DNA of 15,113 nt from Clostridia bacterium (GCA_900770685.1 CAAGLC010000105.1:1-15113), one strand, 5' to 3'. Positions 7,755 to 14,645 are shown, counted from the first letter of the stretch. Numbers and translations: made by a program. Notes: generated from the letters alone by a model not told the origin.

Positions 7755-8950
7755 TAATTTATTCCTAAGAGCACCTTAATTTTCGCTTTATCTTCCTCGC
7801 TTAAACCTTCAACTCTTTCTAGTTCTTCGGTTACGAGTTGTTTAGTTTCGTTATCAACTTCAACGAGCGTTTGTTCTCCAACTAGCGCTTCGATTAAATA
7901 TTGATTTTCCACTATAGTATTAACTACCGTTTCCACCTGTTCTTGATTTAACGGCTCGGTTGGATTTTCGCTATAATCAAATAAAACCTCAACGGTATCG
8001 CCTATCGACGAAAAATCTACCTGACCTATATCAAAATCTTCGGGAAGCGTTATTTGTACTTCTTCACCAAGCGAAGTGGAAACGTCTTTTATAACTTCGT
8101 TTAAGATTTCTTTTGCCGTATCGGTTGAAGCGTCTTTTATTTGGTCTATATTTTCCAAAACTTGTTTAACTTCGCTAACGTTTTCTTGATTTAGCCCTTC
8201 GCTTAAATCAACGTCTTTTATACTAGATACTTCATTAACGATTTTAAGGCTTACTACTATCGCTTCAACGTTATCGGAAACGCTAACTTTCTTTCCGTCT
8301 TCTTTAACTATGCTCGAAACTTCTTTAAACACGGGCTTACCAAACGACAGATTAAACTGTCCTATAGACGAACTTAAAAAAGGTTTAAGACTATATTCTT
8401 CACTAAGTTCTATTATTTTTTCACCCTCAACCTCTATCTCGCAAACCTTATCGACCTGCTCTGCTAAGCCGGTAATGGGCGCGACTATATTAAACGACGT
8501 TAAAACTCCGCAAACAAGCCCCAACCCTACTCCAACTAGACGGCTTACCATCGTTTTTTTCTTGCCGTGAATAAAAATCGCCTTAAGTATCGGGTAAATT
8601 ATTAATCTTAACAAGCATCCACCCAAAATGAAAGTTAATATAAAAATTAACGTTTTAGCAACCGAGAATATTGCGTTTAACGCAACATTAACCACCGATT
8701 CCGGTAGTTCTGAAGATATTAACGCCGTAGTTATCGCATCTCTAATGGTTTGACCGTTAATTTCTATACCCTTAACTACTTCTAAAAGCGCGCCACACGA
8801 AAGAAACGACGCGATTACTGCAACTCCAATCAAAATTAGAGATAAAAACGATCGTGATGCTCCCTTAGCAAATCCTACGATAACACCAGTAGCAACGGGG
8901 AGTATTATTAATAAATTTAACGCTAAAGTAATATAGTTCCCTTCTCCCAT
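7754..8950 (-). CDS. CvpA-like membrane protein with long extracytoplasmic acidic domain
   Basis: A 398-residue protein with four predicted membrane spans, near residues 6-28, 34-55, 91-115 and 137-163. The short basic loop GFAKGASRS after span 1 and overall layout resemble the CvpA (colicin V production) family; the match is tentative. Positive residues in the loops at 29-33 and 123-137 (HGKKK) place those loops inside and the C-terminal part (about 165-398) outside. That part is strongly acidic, rich in Val, Glu and Ser, and looks like helical segments without Cys pairs or known motifs. The ATG has AAGGAG 8 nt upstream. It forms a coupled two-gene operon with the tyrosine phosphatase. Function is unknown. 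Confidence 0.8.
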   Translation of the reverse strand: MGEGNYITLALNLLIILPVATGVIVGFAKGASRSFLSLILIGVAVIASFLSCGALLEVVKGIEINGQTIRDAITTALISSELPESVVNVALNAIFSVAKTLIFILTFILGGCLLRLIIYPILKAIFIHGKKKTMVSRLVGVGLGLVCGVLTSFNIVAPITGLAEQVDKVCEIEVEGEKIIELSEEYSLKPFLSSSIGQFNLSFGKPVFKEVSSIVKEDGKKVSVSDNVEAIVVSLKIVNEVSSIKDVDLSEGLNQENVSEVKQVLENIDQIKDASTDTAKEILNEVIKDVSTSLGEEVQITLPEDFDIGQVDFSSIGDTVEVLFDYSENPTEPLNQEQVETVVNTIVENQYLIEALVGEQTLVEVDNETKQLVTEELERVEGLSEEDKAKIKVLLGIN

Positions 8951-8980
8951 TTTTAATTCTCCTTTTTTCTCTATATTATT

Positions 8981-9009
8981 ATTGTAGCAAAATAAAAAAT
9001 TATTGTCAA
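8981..9009 (-). promoter_or_regulatory. promoter of the CvpA-like/phosphatase operon
   Basis: Minus-strand TTGACA (9009-9004), a 17-bp spacer and TACAAT (8986-8981), lying 31 bp before the CvpA-like start codon. Confidence 0.75.
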
Positions 9010-9028
9010 TGTTAAAATCATTTTATAA

Positions 9029-9055
9029 AAAAAGTTGAGTAAAACTCAACTTTTT
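9029..9055 (-). terminator. intrinsic terminator of the ferritin-like gene
   Basis: A 12-bp stem (9029-9040 with 9044-9055, core AGTTGAGT/ACTCAACT) with a 3-nt loop, followed on the minus strand by a T-rich tract. The ferritin-like gene's TAA overlaps the base of the stem. Confidence 0.85.
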
Positions 9056-10304
9056 AACTTCTTGCAAAGGTGGTGTTATCGCTCTTTCTATCCCTAAGCG
9101 ACGGAATAGGATTGGGTTTTTCTTCGTACCTATAATCTTTCCCGCACTCGCTAACGTGTCTTTCAATAACCATGTGGCTAGGCGTGCTTTGTTCAGGCTT
9201 GTTCACAGCCTTATTGTAGGTGAAGAAAGGTGCTTTTTCGCTTAGGTTTTTAACCTTTTTATACCCTTCTAATTCGGCAGTATAATCGCCCGTTTCTTTT
9301 AATACTTTTCGAACGTATTCCTTGTTCTGACCAAACTTTAACAATTCCGGAAACTCTGCGCCACTCTTAAACAACTCTTGAGCATCTTTGTTTTCGTATT
9401 TCTTAAGAAGTTTTGCAACTCTTTGAAGATGTCCACACTCCTCGATATAAAATTCGTGCCAAATTTGCTTTATTCTTTCGTCCGATTCGTCTTCGTAGCA
9501 ACTATAATAGAGATAACACTCGGTGTATTCATGCATCAATAAACACTCAAGCCAAGTACACGTCGTGTCGATTAGGCTTCCATATTGACTTACGTGTTGT
9601 TCTTCTATCATCGCTATTTCGCTAAAGAGTTTTCTTCCTAGTTCATTGGGATAGAAATTTGCTTGGTTCATATAAAAATTCATAGTCTGCTGTTCCGCCG
9701 CCGTAATAATGTTTACAGTAAGTTTAGTAAACAAATCTGCTTTATCGGAATTTATATACCTTTTAATTTCGTCGGCAGGATAACGGTGCTCGGCAATAGT
9801 AGGCCTACCCGGCATTATTTCCGTGTAACAACCAAGAAGGTTTTCCGCCTTAATCCCCTCGTCCATTTCAAGAAGATTTGCAAATCTAAACACGTGGTCG
9901 AAATCTTCTAAAAGCGCAAAATCAAGCGCCATCTTAACGTCCGGATCTTTAACGTGCTGTGCAAGAATAGCTGTAAGTTCAACGGCTAACTGCTCGTAGC
10001 CCATCGTGTGTTGCAAAACGGTTTCTTCAATCGGCTTTAACGAAGCAAGTTTCTTTTGCTGTTGCTGTTCTCTTCTTCTAATAAGCGCTAGTTCTCGCCT
10101 CAAATCGTTATCAGGACAATGCCTTGAAAAATTGTGAGAAAACCAGTTGGCTTCAAACTCCGTTCCGTTCATTAAAATTATTCTAACCTTTGTAAACGGA
10201 CTAGTCTTTTGTGAATCGTAAGGTGAAACGCTTAATTTCTTTAGACTTTCATAACTTTTTTCTATCGGTTTTGCTTTTTCTAAAAACGGGTTTACTTTTT
10301 GCAT
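9054..10304 (-). CDS. long ferritin-like (putative diiron) protein of unknown function
   Basis: A 416-residue soluble, mostly helical protein with no signal peptide or membrane span. The middle has the glutamate/histidine pattern of a ferritin-like four-helix bundle: Glu204 (AAEQQ), Glu234-x2-His237 (EEQH), Glu259 or Glu262 (HEYTE) and Glu289-x2-His292 (EECGH), about 30 residues apart as expected for successive helices. An extra pair lies before it, Glu104 (GYEQL) and Glu133 with His137 (LLEDFDH). N- and C-terminal extensions (1-90 and about 345-416) are polar and unrecognised. The start at 10304 is preferred over 10337 because AAGGAG lies 8 nt upstream. It stands alone between terminators. 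Oxidase, rubrerythrin-like or iron-storage roles are all possible; the metal site is inferred. Confidence 0.75.
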   Translation of the reverse strand: MQKVNPFLEKAKPIEKSYESLKKLSVSPYDSQKTSPFTKVRIILMNGTEFEANWFSHNFSRHCPDNDLRRELALIRRREQQQQKKLASLKPIEETVLQHTMGYEQLAVELTAILAQHVKDPDVKMALDFALLEDFDHVFRFANLLEMDEGIKAENLLGCYTEIMPGRPTIAEHRYPADEIKRYINSDKADLFTKLTVNIITAAEQQTMNFYMNQANFYPNELGRKLFSEIAMIEEQHVSQYGSLIDTTCTWLECLLMHEYTECYLYYSCYEDESDERIKQIWHEFYIEECGHLQRVAKLLKKYENKDAQELFKSGAEFPELLKFGQNKEYVRKVLKETGDYTAELEGYKKVKNLSEKAPFFTYNKAVNKPEQSTPSHMVIERHVSECGKDYRYEEKPNPIPSLRDRKSDNTTFARS

Positions 10305-10363
10305 ATCTTTTTCTCCTTTTTTAATTATTATTACCAATAGATTAAAAAATAAACTACAAAATT

Positions 10364-10392
10364 AATCCCCACCGAAAAATTCGGTGGGGATT
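10364..10392 (-). terminator. terminator after the zinc-ribbon membrane gene
   Basis: A perfect 13-bp stem (10364-10376 with 10380-10392, core TCCCCACCGAA/TTCGGTGGGGA) with a 3-nt loop follows the stop codon at 10420. The T tract on the minus strand is interrupted (TTAATTTTG), so termination may be partial and allow read-through into the ferritin-like gene. Confidence 0.75.
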
Positions 10393-10419
10393 TTATATTC
10401 CTACTTAAATAGCAATTCT

Positions 10420-10835
10420 TTATTGATATTCAACTTTGCCCTTAGGTGCTGGTTTATCTGCCATGCATTTTCCGCACCTCTTAGAAGCACCGGTATTAAT
10501 CGAGCCACAGTTTTTACATGCCCATGAATCCTCTAAGCGAATAATCTTCTTTACCTGCCCTTCAGTGTTCTTCCAGCATAAGCGTACGTATCCATTTGAA
10601 GCAAAACCATCAGACGGCCAAACGATACCAAGCAAAACAAAGACTATGATTAAACAAATATACTTGAATATTTCCAACAATGCAACCCAATCTATCTCCC
10701 TCTTCATACTCGGATAATAACCTGGATAAGTTCCTAACGCGTCGTCGATAGCACGCATAGTATCTACGTAAAGTATGGCTTCGATAAGACAAATAACACC
10801 TAACACAAAAAAACAACCTTTATAACCTTATTCAT
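10420..10835 (-). CDS. small membrane protein with C-terminal zinc ribbon; reading frame broken at a T7 run
   Basis: An ATG at 10835 has an ideal AAGGAG site 6 nt upstream but stops after 11 codons (TAG at 10802-10800). Just before that stop is a run of seven T (10813-10807). Shifting frame by -1 there, or adding one T, joins it to an open frame that otherwise only has a GTG at 10806 with no ribosome site. The joined product would be 138 residues: span 1 at about 4-22, a loop with Tyr/Pro/Gly, span 2 at about 52-72, and a cytoplasmic zinc ribbon with Cys107, Cys110, Cys121 and Cys124 (CxxC-x10-CxxC). Causes could be a one-base sequencing or assembly error, real inactivation, slippage or programmed frameshifting. 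It is transcribed divergently from an XRE regulator. Function is unknown. Confidence 0.7.
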
Positions 10836-10856
10836 AAACTTCTCCTTTGTTTTTTT

Positions 10857-10886
10857 ATTATAACAAAACATAGGATGATGTGTCAA
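10857..10886 (-). promoter_or_regulatory. promoter of the zinc-ribbon membrane gene
   Basis: TTGACA (10886-10881), an 18-bp spacer and TATAAT (10862-10857), both exact consensus hexamers. The spacer contains a copy of the GGATGAT half-site found in the adjacent palindrome. Confidence 0.8.
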
Positions 10887-10910
10887 CCATTCGGATGATA
10901 TATCATCCTA
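10871..10910. promoter_or_regulatory. candidate operator: perfect 16-bp palindrome plus a third half-site
   Basis: GGATGATATATCATCC at 10893-10908 is a perfect palindrome. A further direct copy TAGGATGAT at 10871-10879 sits 20 bp away (about two helical turns) inside the spacer of the leftward promoter and pairs with ATCATCCTA (10902-10910). Placement in the shared region of a small repressor gene and its divergent neighbour suggests binding by that repressor; this is an inference. Confidence 0.7.
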
Positions 10911-10952
10911 TTTTATTTGTAAGTATGAGGTAAAATATATATGGGAGTAAGT

Positions 10953-11204
10953 ATGATAGTAAGAAAACCTAAAACCATCAATGACGTAGTTGTTGACAGA
11001 ATAAACAAATATTTAGGCGAGAGAAATTTAACACAATATAAACTAGCCCAGCTTAGCAATATCCCTTTCCCTACAATCAAAAGCATAATGCAAAAAAGAA
11101 CACGGGGCATTTCGCTAAAAACCATAATTATGCTTTCGGACGGTTTAGGCATAACGGTAAGCGAATTTTTAAGCGACTCGTCTTTTGATGCAAACAAACC
11201 TTGA
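10953..11204 (+). CDS. small XRE-family (Cro/CI-like) transcriptional regulator
   Basis: An 83-residue single-domain DNA-binding protein. The helix-turn-helix runs over about residues 27-48, beginning TQYKLAQLSNIP and ending near KSIMQ, followed by the LSDGLGITVSEFL helix typical of the Cro/CI (HTH_3) fold. There is no effector or protease domain, so any signal sensing must come from a partner or from expression level. The start at 10953 is favoured over 10941 because GGGAG lies 5 nt upstream. A weak -10 (TAAAAT, 10931-10936) can be seen but no good -35. It is divergent from the membrane zinc-ribbon gene and likely regulates itself and that gene through the shared palindrome. It ends at a terminator shared with the convergent PLP-enzyme gene. 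Confidence 0.92.
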   Translation: MIVRKPKTINDVVVDRINKYLGERNLTQYKLAQLSNIPFPTIKSIMQKRTRGISLKTIIMLSDGLGITVSEFLSDSSFDANKP

Positions 11205-11211
11205 CCATAAT

Positions 11212-11246
11212 AAAAGCACCGATTTAATTTATCGGTGCTTTTTTAT
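11212..11246. terminator. bidirectional terminator between the XRE gene and the cysteine synthase-like gene
   Basis: A 12-bp stem (11212-11223 with 11231-11242, core AGCACCGAT/ATCGGTGCT) with a 7-nt loop; T run on the plus strand, and a shorter T run (TTTTA) on the minus strand. It lies between two convergent genes. Confidence 0.88.
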
Positions 11247-11262
11247 TTATCATATCTTATAT

Positions 11263-12189
11263 TTACTTAAACAACGGAGTGGAAAAGTATCTTTCTGCAG
11301 TATCGGGCAGAACGGTTACGACCGTTTTGCCTTTGCCGAGTTTTTTCGCTAGTTTTATTGCCGCCGCCACGTTCGTTCCACTACTTATTCCACACAAGAT
11401 GCCTTCTTTTAACGCTAAATCCTTTGAAGTTTTAATGGCTTCCTCGTCTTTTATAATACAAACGTCGTTATATATACTAGTGTTTAGAATATCGGGAATA
11501 AGCCCGTCGCCAATGCCCATTTGAACGTGCGTTCCGATAGACCCTCCAGACAATATCGCCGCATTTTCCGGTTCAACTGCCCAAATGGTTATATCTGGAT
11601 TATATTCTCTTAAAACTTCGCCGATTCCCGTTATCGTGCCACCCGTTCCTATCCCTGAACAAAAGCCGTGAATAGGTTTATTAACCTGCTCTATTATCTC
11701 TTTTGCCGTTGCATCTCTTTGTATTTGCGGGTTTGCAGGGTTTTCAAACTGTTGTGGGACGAAAACGTTTTTATCTTCCTTTTTCATCTTGAGCGCTAAA
11801 TTTAAGCATTCTTCTATGCATAAGCCGATATTCCCGTCGTCGTGAACGAGAATAACTTCCGCGCCGTAATGTTCAACCAATAATCGCCTTTCTTCACTAA
11901 CCGAATCCGGCATAATGATTTTTACTTTATACCCTTTAACTGCTCCAACCAATGCAAGACCTATACCCTGGTTGCCACTCGTCGGTTCAACTATAATAGT
12001 GTTTTCGTTTATTAACCCTTTTTTCTCGGCGTCTTCAATCATATTGAGCGCCGTTCTCGTCTTTATCGAGCCACCAACGTTGAGCCCCTCGAATTTAACT
12101 AAAATTTCCGCGCTATCTTCGTCAGTCATACGGTTTAATCTTATTATAGGCGTGTTGCCTATCGCTTTTAATACGTTTTCACAAATCAT
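11263..12189 (-). CDS. cysK: cysteine synthase-family PLP enzyme (O-acetylserine sulfhydrylase-like)
   Basis: A 308-residue fold-type II PLP enzyme, of normal length for cysteine synthase, which replaces the acetyl group of O-acetylserine with sulfide. PLP Lys43 lies in NVGGSIKTRTAL, the substrate loop is PTSGNQGIG (about 69-77), the phosphate-binding loop is GTGGTITG (181-188), and Ser270 in GISSG binds the pyridine nitrogen. Two motifs differ from standard CysK: the residue after the lysine is Thr rather than Asp (KTR versus KDR), and the loop is TSGNQG rather than TSGNTG. So the substrate could differ from O-acetylserine, as in other family members. No cysE or sulfur genes are adjacent. 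It has its own consensus promoter and the start has AGGA 8 nt upstream. The symbol is a family-level assignment. Confidence 0.88.
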   Translation of the reverse strand: MICENVLKAIGNTPIIRLNRMTDEDSAEILVKFEGLNVGGSIKTRTALNMIEDAEKKGLINENTIIVEPTSGNQGIGLALVGAVKGYKVKIIMPDSVSEERRLLVEHYGAEVILVHDDGNIGLCIEECLNLALKMKKEDKNVFVPQQFENPANPQIQRDATAKEIIEQVNKPIHGFCSGIGTGGTITGIGEVLREYNPDITIWAVEPENAAILSGGSIGTHVQMGIGDGLIPDILNTSIYNDVCIIKDEEAIKTSKDLALKEGILCGISSGTNVAAAIKLAKKLGKGKTVVTVLPDTAERYFSTPLFK

Positions 12190-12219
12190 CTTTAAGTCCT
12201 AATCTTTTTTATAAAAGTC

Positions 12220-12248
12220 ATTATATCAAACGGGCATACCCTTGTCAA
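12220..12248 (-). promoter_or_regulatory. promoter of the cysteine synthase-like gene (exact consensus)
   Basis: TTGACA (12248-12243), a 17-bp spacer and TATAAT (12225-12220): both hexamers and spacing match the sigma-A consensus exactly. The leader is only about 25 nt, leaving no room for a riboswitch. Confidence 0.85.
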
Positions 12249-12281
12249 TAATCACCGTTTAACACTTTATCTGCCCTATTC

Positions 12282-13070
12282 TTATAGGCCTATTATTTCC
12301 CCAACGTCCTTTAAAACGTATTTTGGTTGATAGGGAAATTTATCCACGTCCTCTTTAGCGGTTACGCCCGTCAATACTAAAGCAGTATCAAGTTCACTTT
12401 CTAATCCCGATAAAATATCGGTGTCCATCCTATCGCCTATCATAACCGCATCTACCCTATGACAGTTAAGTTTCTTTAATGCGTGGCGCATCATCAACGG
12501 GTTGGGTTTGCCAACGTAATACGCCTTTCTGCCGGTAGTAAGTTCTATTGGAGCAATAAGTGATTGACAAGCGGGAACTATACCGTTTTCCGTCGGTCCG
12601 GTAAGGTCGGGATTAGTTGCAATAAGTTTTGCACCGCCAAATATTAATCTAACTGCTTTTTCTATCTTTTCGTAATTTAACGAACGGGTTTCGCCAAAAA
12701 CCACGTAATCTGGATTAACGTCGTTCATAGAAAAGCCTGCTTCGTATAAAGCGTTAACGAGTCCCGGCTCGCCTATAACGTAAACCGAGCCGTTTGGACG
12801 TTGCCCTTGAAGAAAAGATGCCGTTGCCAATGCGCTAGTGTAAAAATGTTCTTCGCCTACGTTTAAGCCAAGCCTTCTAAGTTTTTCGGCGAGTTCTCTC
12901 GGTGAGCGTTCGGAACTGTTGGTTAAAAACAAATAATTCTTTTTACTATTCTCCAACCACTCGACAAATTCCTTTACGTGAGGAATTAGCCTGTTGCCGT
13001 GATAAATAACGCCGTCCATATCGCATATGAAATTTTTCTTTTCCGCAAGTTCATGAAACTTTACGCCCAT
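12282..13070 (-). CDS. HAD-IIA family (NagD-like) sugar-phosphate phosphatase
   Basis: A 262-residue phosphatase of the haloacid dehalogenase superfamily, IIA type, which includes NagD and related p-nitrophenyl phosphatases acting on small phosphorylated metabolites. Motif I is DMDGV with nucleophile Asp17 and acid/base Asp19. Motif II is LTNSS (Thr50), the motif III lysine is in YVGKPNP (188), and motif IV is GDRMDTD (212-218). The cap domain lies between motifs II and III, as in type II HAD proteins. The start at 13070 is chosen over 13088 because GGAG lies 8 nt upstream and the outer ATG has no ribosome site. The substrate cannot be read from sequence. It has its own promoter. No obvious terminator separates it from the cysteine synthase-like gene 92 nt downstream. 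Confidence 0.93.
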   Translation of the reverse strand: MGVKFHELAEKKNFICDMDGVIYHGNRLIPHVKEFVEWLENSKKNYLFLTNSSERSPRELAEKLRRLGLNVGEEHFYTSALATASFLQGQRPNGSVYVIGEPGLVNALYEAGFSMNDVNPDYVVFGETRSLNYEKIEKAVRLIFGGAKLIATNPDLTGPTENGIVPACQSLIAPIELTTGRKAYYVGKPNPLMMRHALKKLNCHRVDAVMIGDRMDTDILSGLESELDTALVLTGVTAKEDVDKFPYQPKYVLKDVGEIIGL

Positions 13071-13100
13071 AGTTTGCTCTCCTACCATTATTATAAATAC

Positions 13101-13129
13101 ATTATACCACTTTTTGTGATTTTTTTCAA
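13101..13129 (-). promoter_or_regulatory. promoter of the HAD phosphatase gene
   Basis: TTGAAA (13129-13124), a 17-bp spacer and TATAAT (13106-13101), starting a leader of about 25 nt. Confidence 0.8.
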
Positions 13130-13209
13130 GTTTATTCCCTTTCTTCCCGCCTTCGTTGTTATATAATTTTTAAAACTAAAGAAAAATTTATCTAAACTTG
13201 GGGTATTTT

Positions 13210-13358
13210 ATGAGTAAGTTTTCTTCAACTAAAAAAGCGTATGGCGTAAACTCTTAATAATCGTCGTAAGCGTTGAATCGGCTTCAAGTAAGTATTTATT
13301 CGGAAGATTTACGGGTGGTAAATGGCTATACGCAACCAATCTCAATAAAATGAAATAA
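13210..13358 (+). pseudogene. candidate frameshifted micro-ORF on the plus strand
   Basis: This lies in the 377-base gap between the HAD and dehydrogenase genes. An ATG at 13210, with GGGG 6 nt upstream and a possible -10 TATAAT at 13162-13167, opens MSKFSSTKK and stops at 13255. In another frame, 13239-13358 encodes 39 residues beginning VWRKLLIIVVSVES, resembling the basic-then-hydrophobic start of a membrane protein. Joined by a one-base insertion at the A6 run (13231-13236) they would give roughly 48 residues ending at TAA 13356-13358, just before a terminator. It could be a decayed gene remnant or a sequence error. It may also be chance, as both parts are short. No family is recognised. 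Confidence 0.25.
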
Positions 13359-13383
13359 ACCAATTAAACGTTGAACTAAAAAA

Positions 13384-13428
13384 ACGCCAACCCGAGCCCC
13401 TTTTAGGGATTCGGCTTGGCGTACTTTT
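13384..13428. terminator. strong bidirectional terminator downstream of the D-malate/tartrate dehydrogenase
   Basis: The stem starts with ACGCCAA (13384-13390) paired with TTGGCGT (13416-13422) and continues with CCGA/TCGG and CCC/GGG. It has T-rich tracts on both strands, with seven T on the minus side. It ends the dehydrogenase transcript and would also end any plus-strand transcript from the micro-ORF. Confidence 0.88.
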
Positions 13429-13447
13429 TTATATATCTTTTTATAAA

Positions 13448-14521
13448 CTACTTAACCATTTTCCTTAATTTATTTACTATTTCGTCGCCCACCTGACTAG
13501 TCCTTGCGCTTCCGTTAAGGTCGGGTGTTAAAACTTTTTTATCCATCAAAACTTGTTCTATGCAGTCGATTAGGCGTTTGCCCCACTCTTCATATCCAAA
13601 AAAGTCTAACATTTGACTTGCAGACCAGACTGTTGCAAGTGGATTTGCCACACCTTGTCCCGCAATATCCGGAGCAGAGCCGTGAATTGGCTCGAACATT
13701 GACGGGAACTTACGTTCAGGGTTAAGGTTAGCACCCGCAGAAAGCCCCATCCCCCCTGCAATTGCCGCACCAAGATCGGTTAAAATATCTCCGAACAAGT
13801 TTGAAGTTACCACTACTTCAAAACGCTTAGGATCTTTTACCATAAACATACTCGCAGCGTCAACTAAAAGCGAATAGGTTTTAACCTCAGGGTAATCCTT
13901 TTTAACTTCGTTAAAAATTTGATCCCAAAACACCATAGAATAGTTTAGAGCGTTAGCCTTGCTTATGCTGGTTAACGTTTTATTTTGGCTCTTTGCGAGT
14001 TCAAACGCATAACGAATTACCCTCTCGCACCCTTTTCTAGAAAAAACTCCGTCTTGAATAACTACTTCGTTGGGTTTTCCCTTAAAACGCCAACTTCCAC
14101 TACCAGCGTATTCGCCCTCTGTGTTCTCTCTAACAAAAATCATATCAACGTCGCTTACTTTTACGTCTTTAAGTGGACAAGGCGCGCCGTTAAGCAGTTT
14201 AACGGGGCGTAAATTTATGTACTGGTCAAACCCTTTCCTTATTCTTAAAAGCAAGTCCCACAAGGAAACGTTATCAGGAACACCCGGAGCACCGACTGCA
14301 CCTAAAAAGATTGCGTCGAATTTGCTTAAGCGCTCTATCCCGTCTTCGTCCATCATTTTTCCGGTTTTTTTGTAATAATCGCACCCCCACGGAAAATAGG
14401 TAAACTCAAACTTAAAGTTTTTATCTAAATTTGCAACTTCTTGTAAAACCTTAACCCCTTCGTTTATGACTTCAGGGCCTATTCCGTCACCTGCGATAAC
14501 GGCTATTTTGTGAGTTAACAT
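13448..14521 (-). CDS. beta-decarboxylating dehydrogenase, D-malate/tartrate type
   Basis: A 357-residue NAD-dependent enzyme of the isocitrate/isopropylmalate dehydrogenase family. The WGCDYYKKTGKMM segment (45-57), LRPVKLLNGAP (104-114) and YAGSGSWRF pattern (138-146) resemble tartrate dehydrogenase/D-malate dehydrogenase (TtuC/DmlA) more than LeuB or Icd. The reaction would be oxidative decarboxylation of D-malate to pyruvate, or oxidation of tartrate. Substrate and catalytic residues visible are Arg95, Arg105, Arg131, Tyr138, Lys188, Asp221, Asp245 and Asp249. GDGIGPEV (11-18) and HGSAPDIAG (280-288) are the usual family motifs. No leucine or TCA genes are nearby, which weakens a LeuB or Icd role. 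AAGGAG lies 5 nt before the ATG. Monocistronic with its own terminator. The exact substrate is uncertain. Confidence 0.88.
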   Translation of the reverse strand: MLTHKIAVIAGDGIGPEVINEGVKVLQEVANLDKNFKFEFTYFPWGCDYYKKTGKMMDEDGIERLSKFDAIFLGAVGAPGVPDNVSLWDLLLRIRKGFDQYINLRPVKLLNGAPCPLKDVKVSDVDMIFVRENTEGEYAGSGSWRFKGKPNEVVIQDGVFSRKGCERVIRYAFELAKSQNKTLTSISKANALNYSMVFWDQIFNEVKKDYPEVKTYSLLVDAASMFMVKDPKRFEVVVTSNLFGDILTDLGAAIAGGMGLSAGANLNPERKFPSMFEPIHGSAPDIAGQGVANPLATVWSASQMLDFFGYEEWGKRLIDCIEQVLMDKKVLTPDLNGSARTSQVGDEIVNKLRKMVK

Positions 14522-14551
14522 ATTTTCTCCTTGAAATTTATCCTTTCCATA

Positions 14552-14560
14552 ATTATATCA
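14552..14560 (-). promoter_or_regulatory. extended -10 promoter of the dehydrogenase gene
   Basis: TGATATAAT (14560-14552) is an extended -10 element 30 bp before the start codon. The nearest -35-like hexamer (TTTACA, 14577-14572) is only 14 bp away, which is too short, so the promoter probably relies on the TG extension. Confidence 0.55.
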
Positions 14561-14597
14561 CAATTTTTTCTTGTAAACCGCCTTTAGAAACGGTCAA

Positions 14598-14645
14598 GTA
14601 AAAAACGCCTTTTTTAAGGGCGTTATTCTAGCCTATTACTAGGCT
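14598..14645 (-). terminator. terminator and adjacent hairpin upstream of the dehydrogenase gene
   Basis: AACGCC (14604-14609) pairs with GGCGTT (14619-14624) around a 9-nt loop, followed on the minus strand by a short T run: an intrinsic terminator for the transcript coming from the right. A second hairpin, AGCCTA/TAGGCT (14630-14635 with 14640-14645), overlaps the stop codon of the short ORF. Confidence 0.65.

Noticed and set aside
12190..12219. Sulfur-related riboswitch or T-box before the cysteine synthase-like gene
   Set aside because: Only about 25-30 nt lie between the -10 box and the start codon, too little for a structured regulator.
12282..12300. Terminator between the HAD and cysteine synthase-like genes
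   Set aside because: Only a 5-bp CCTAT/ATAGG hairpin around the HAD stop codon is present and it has no following T run.
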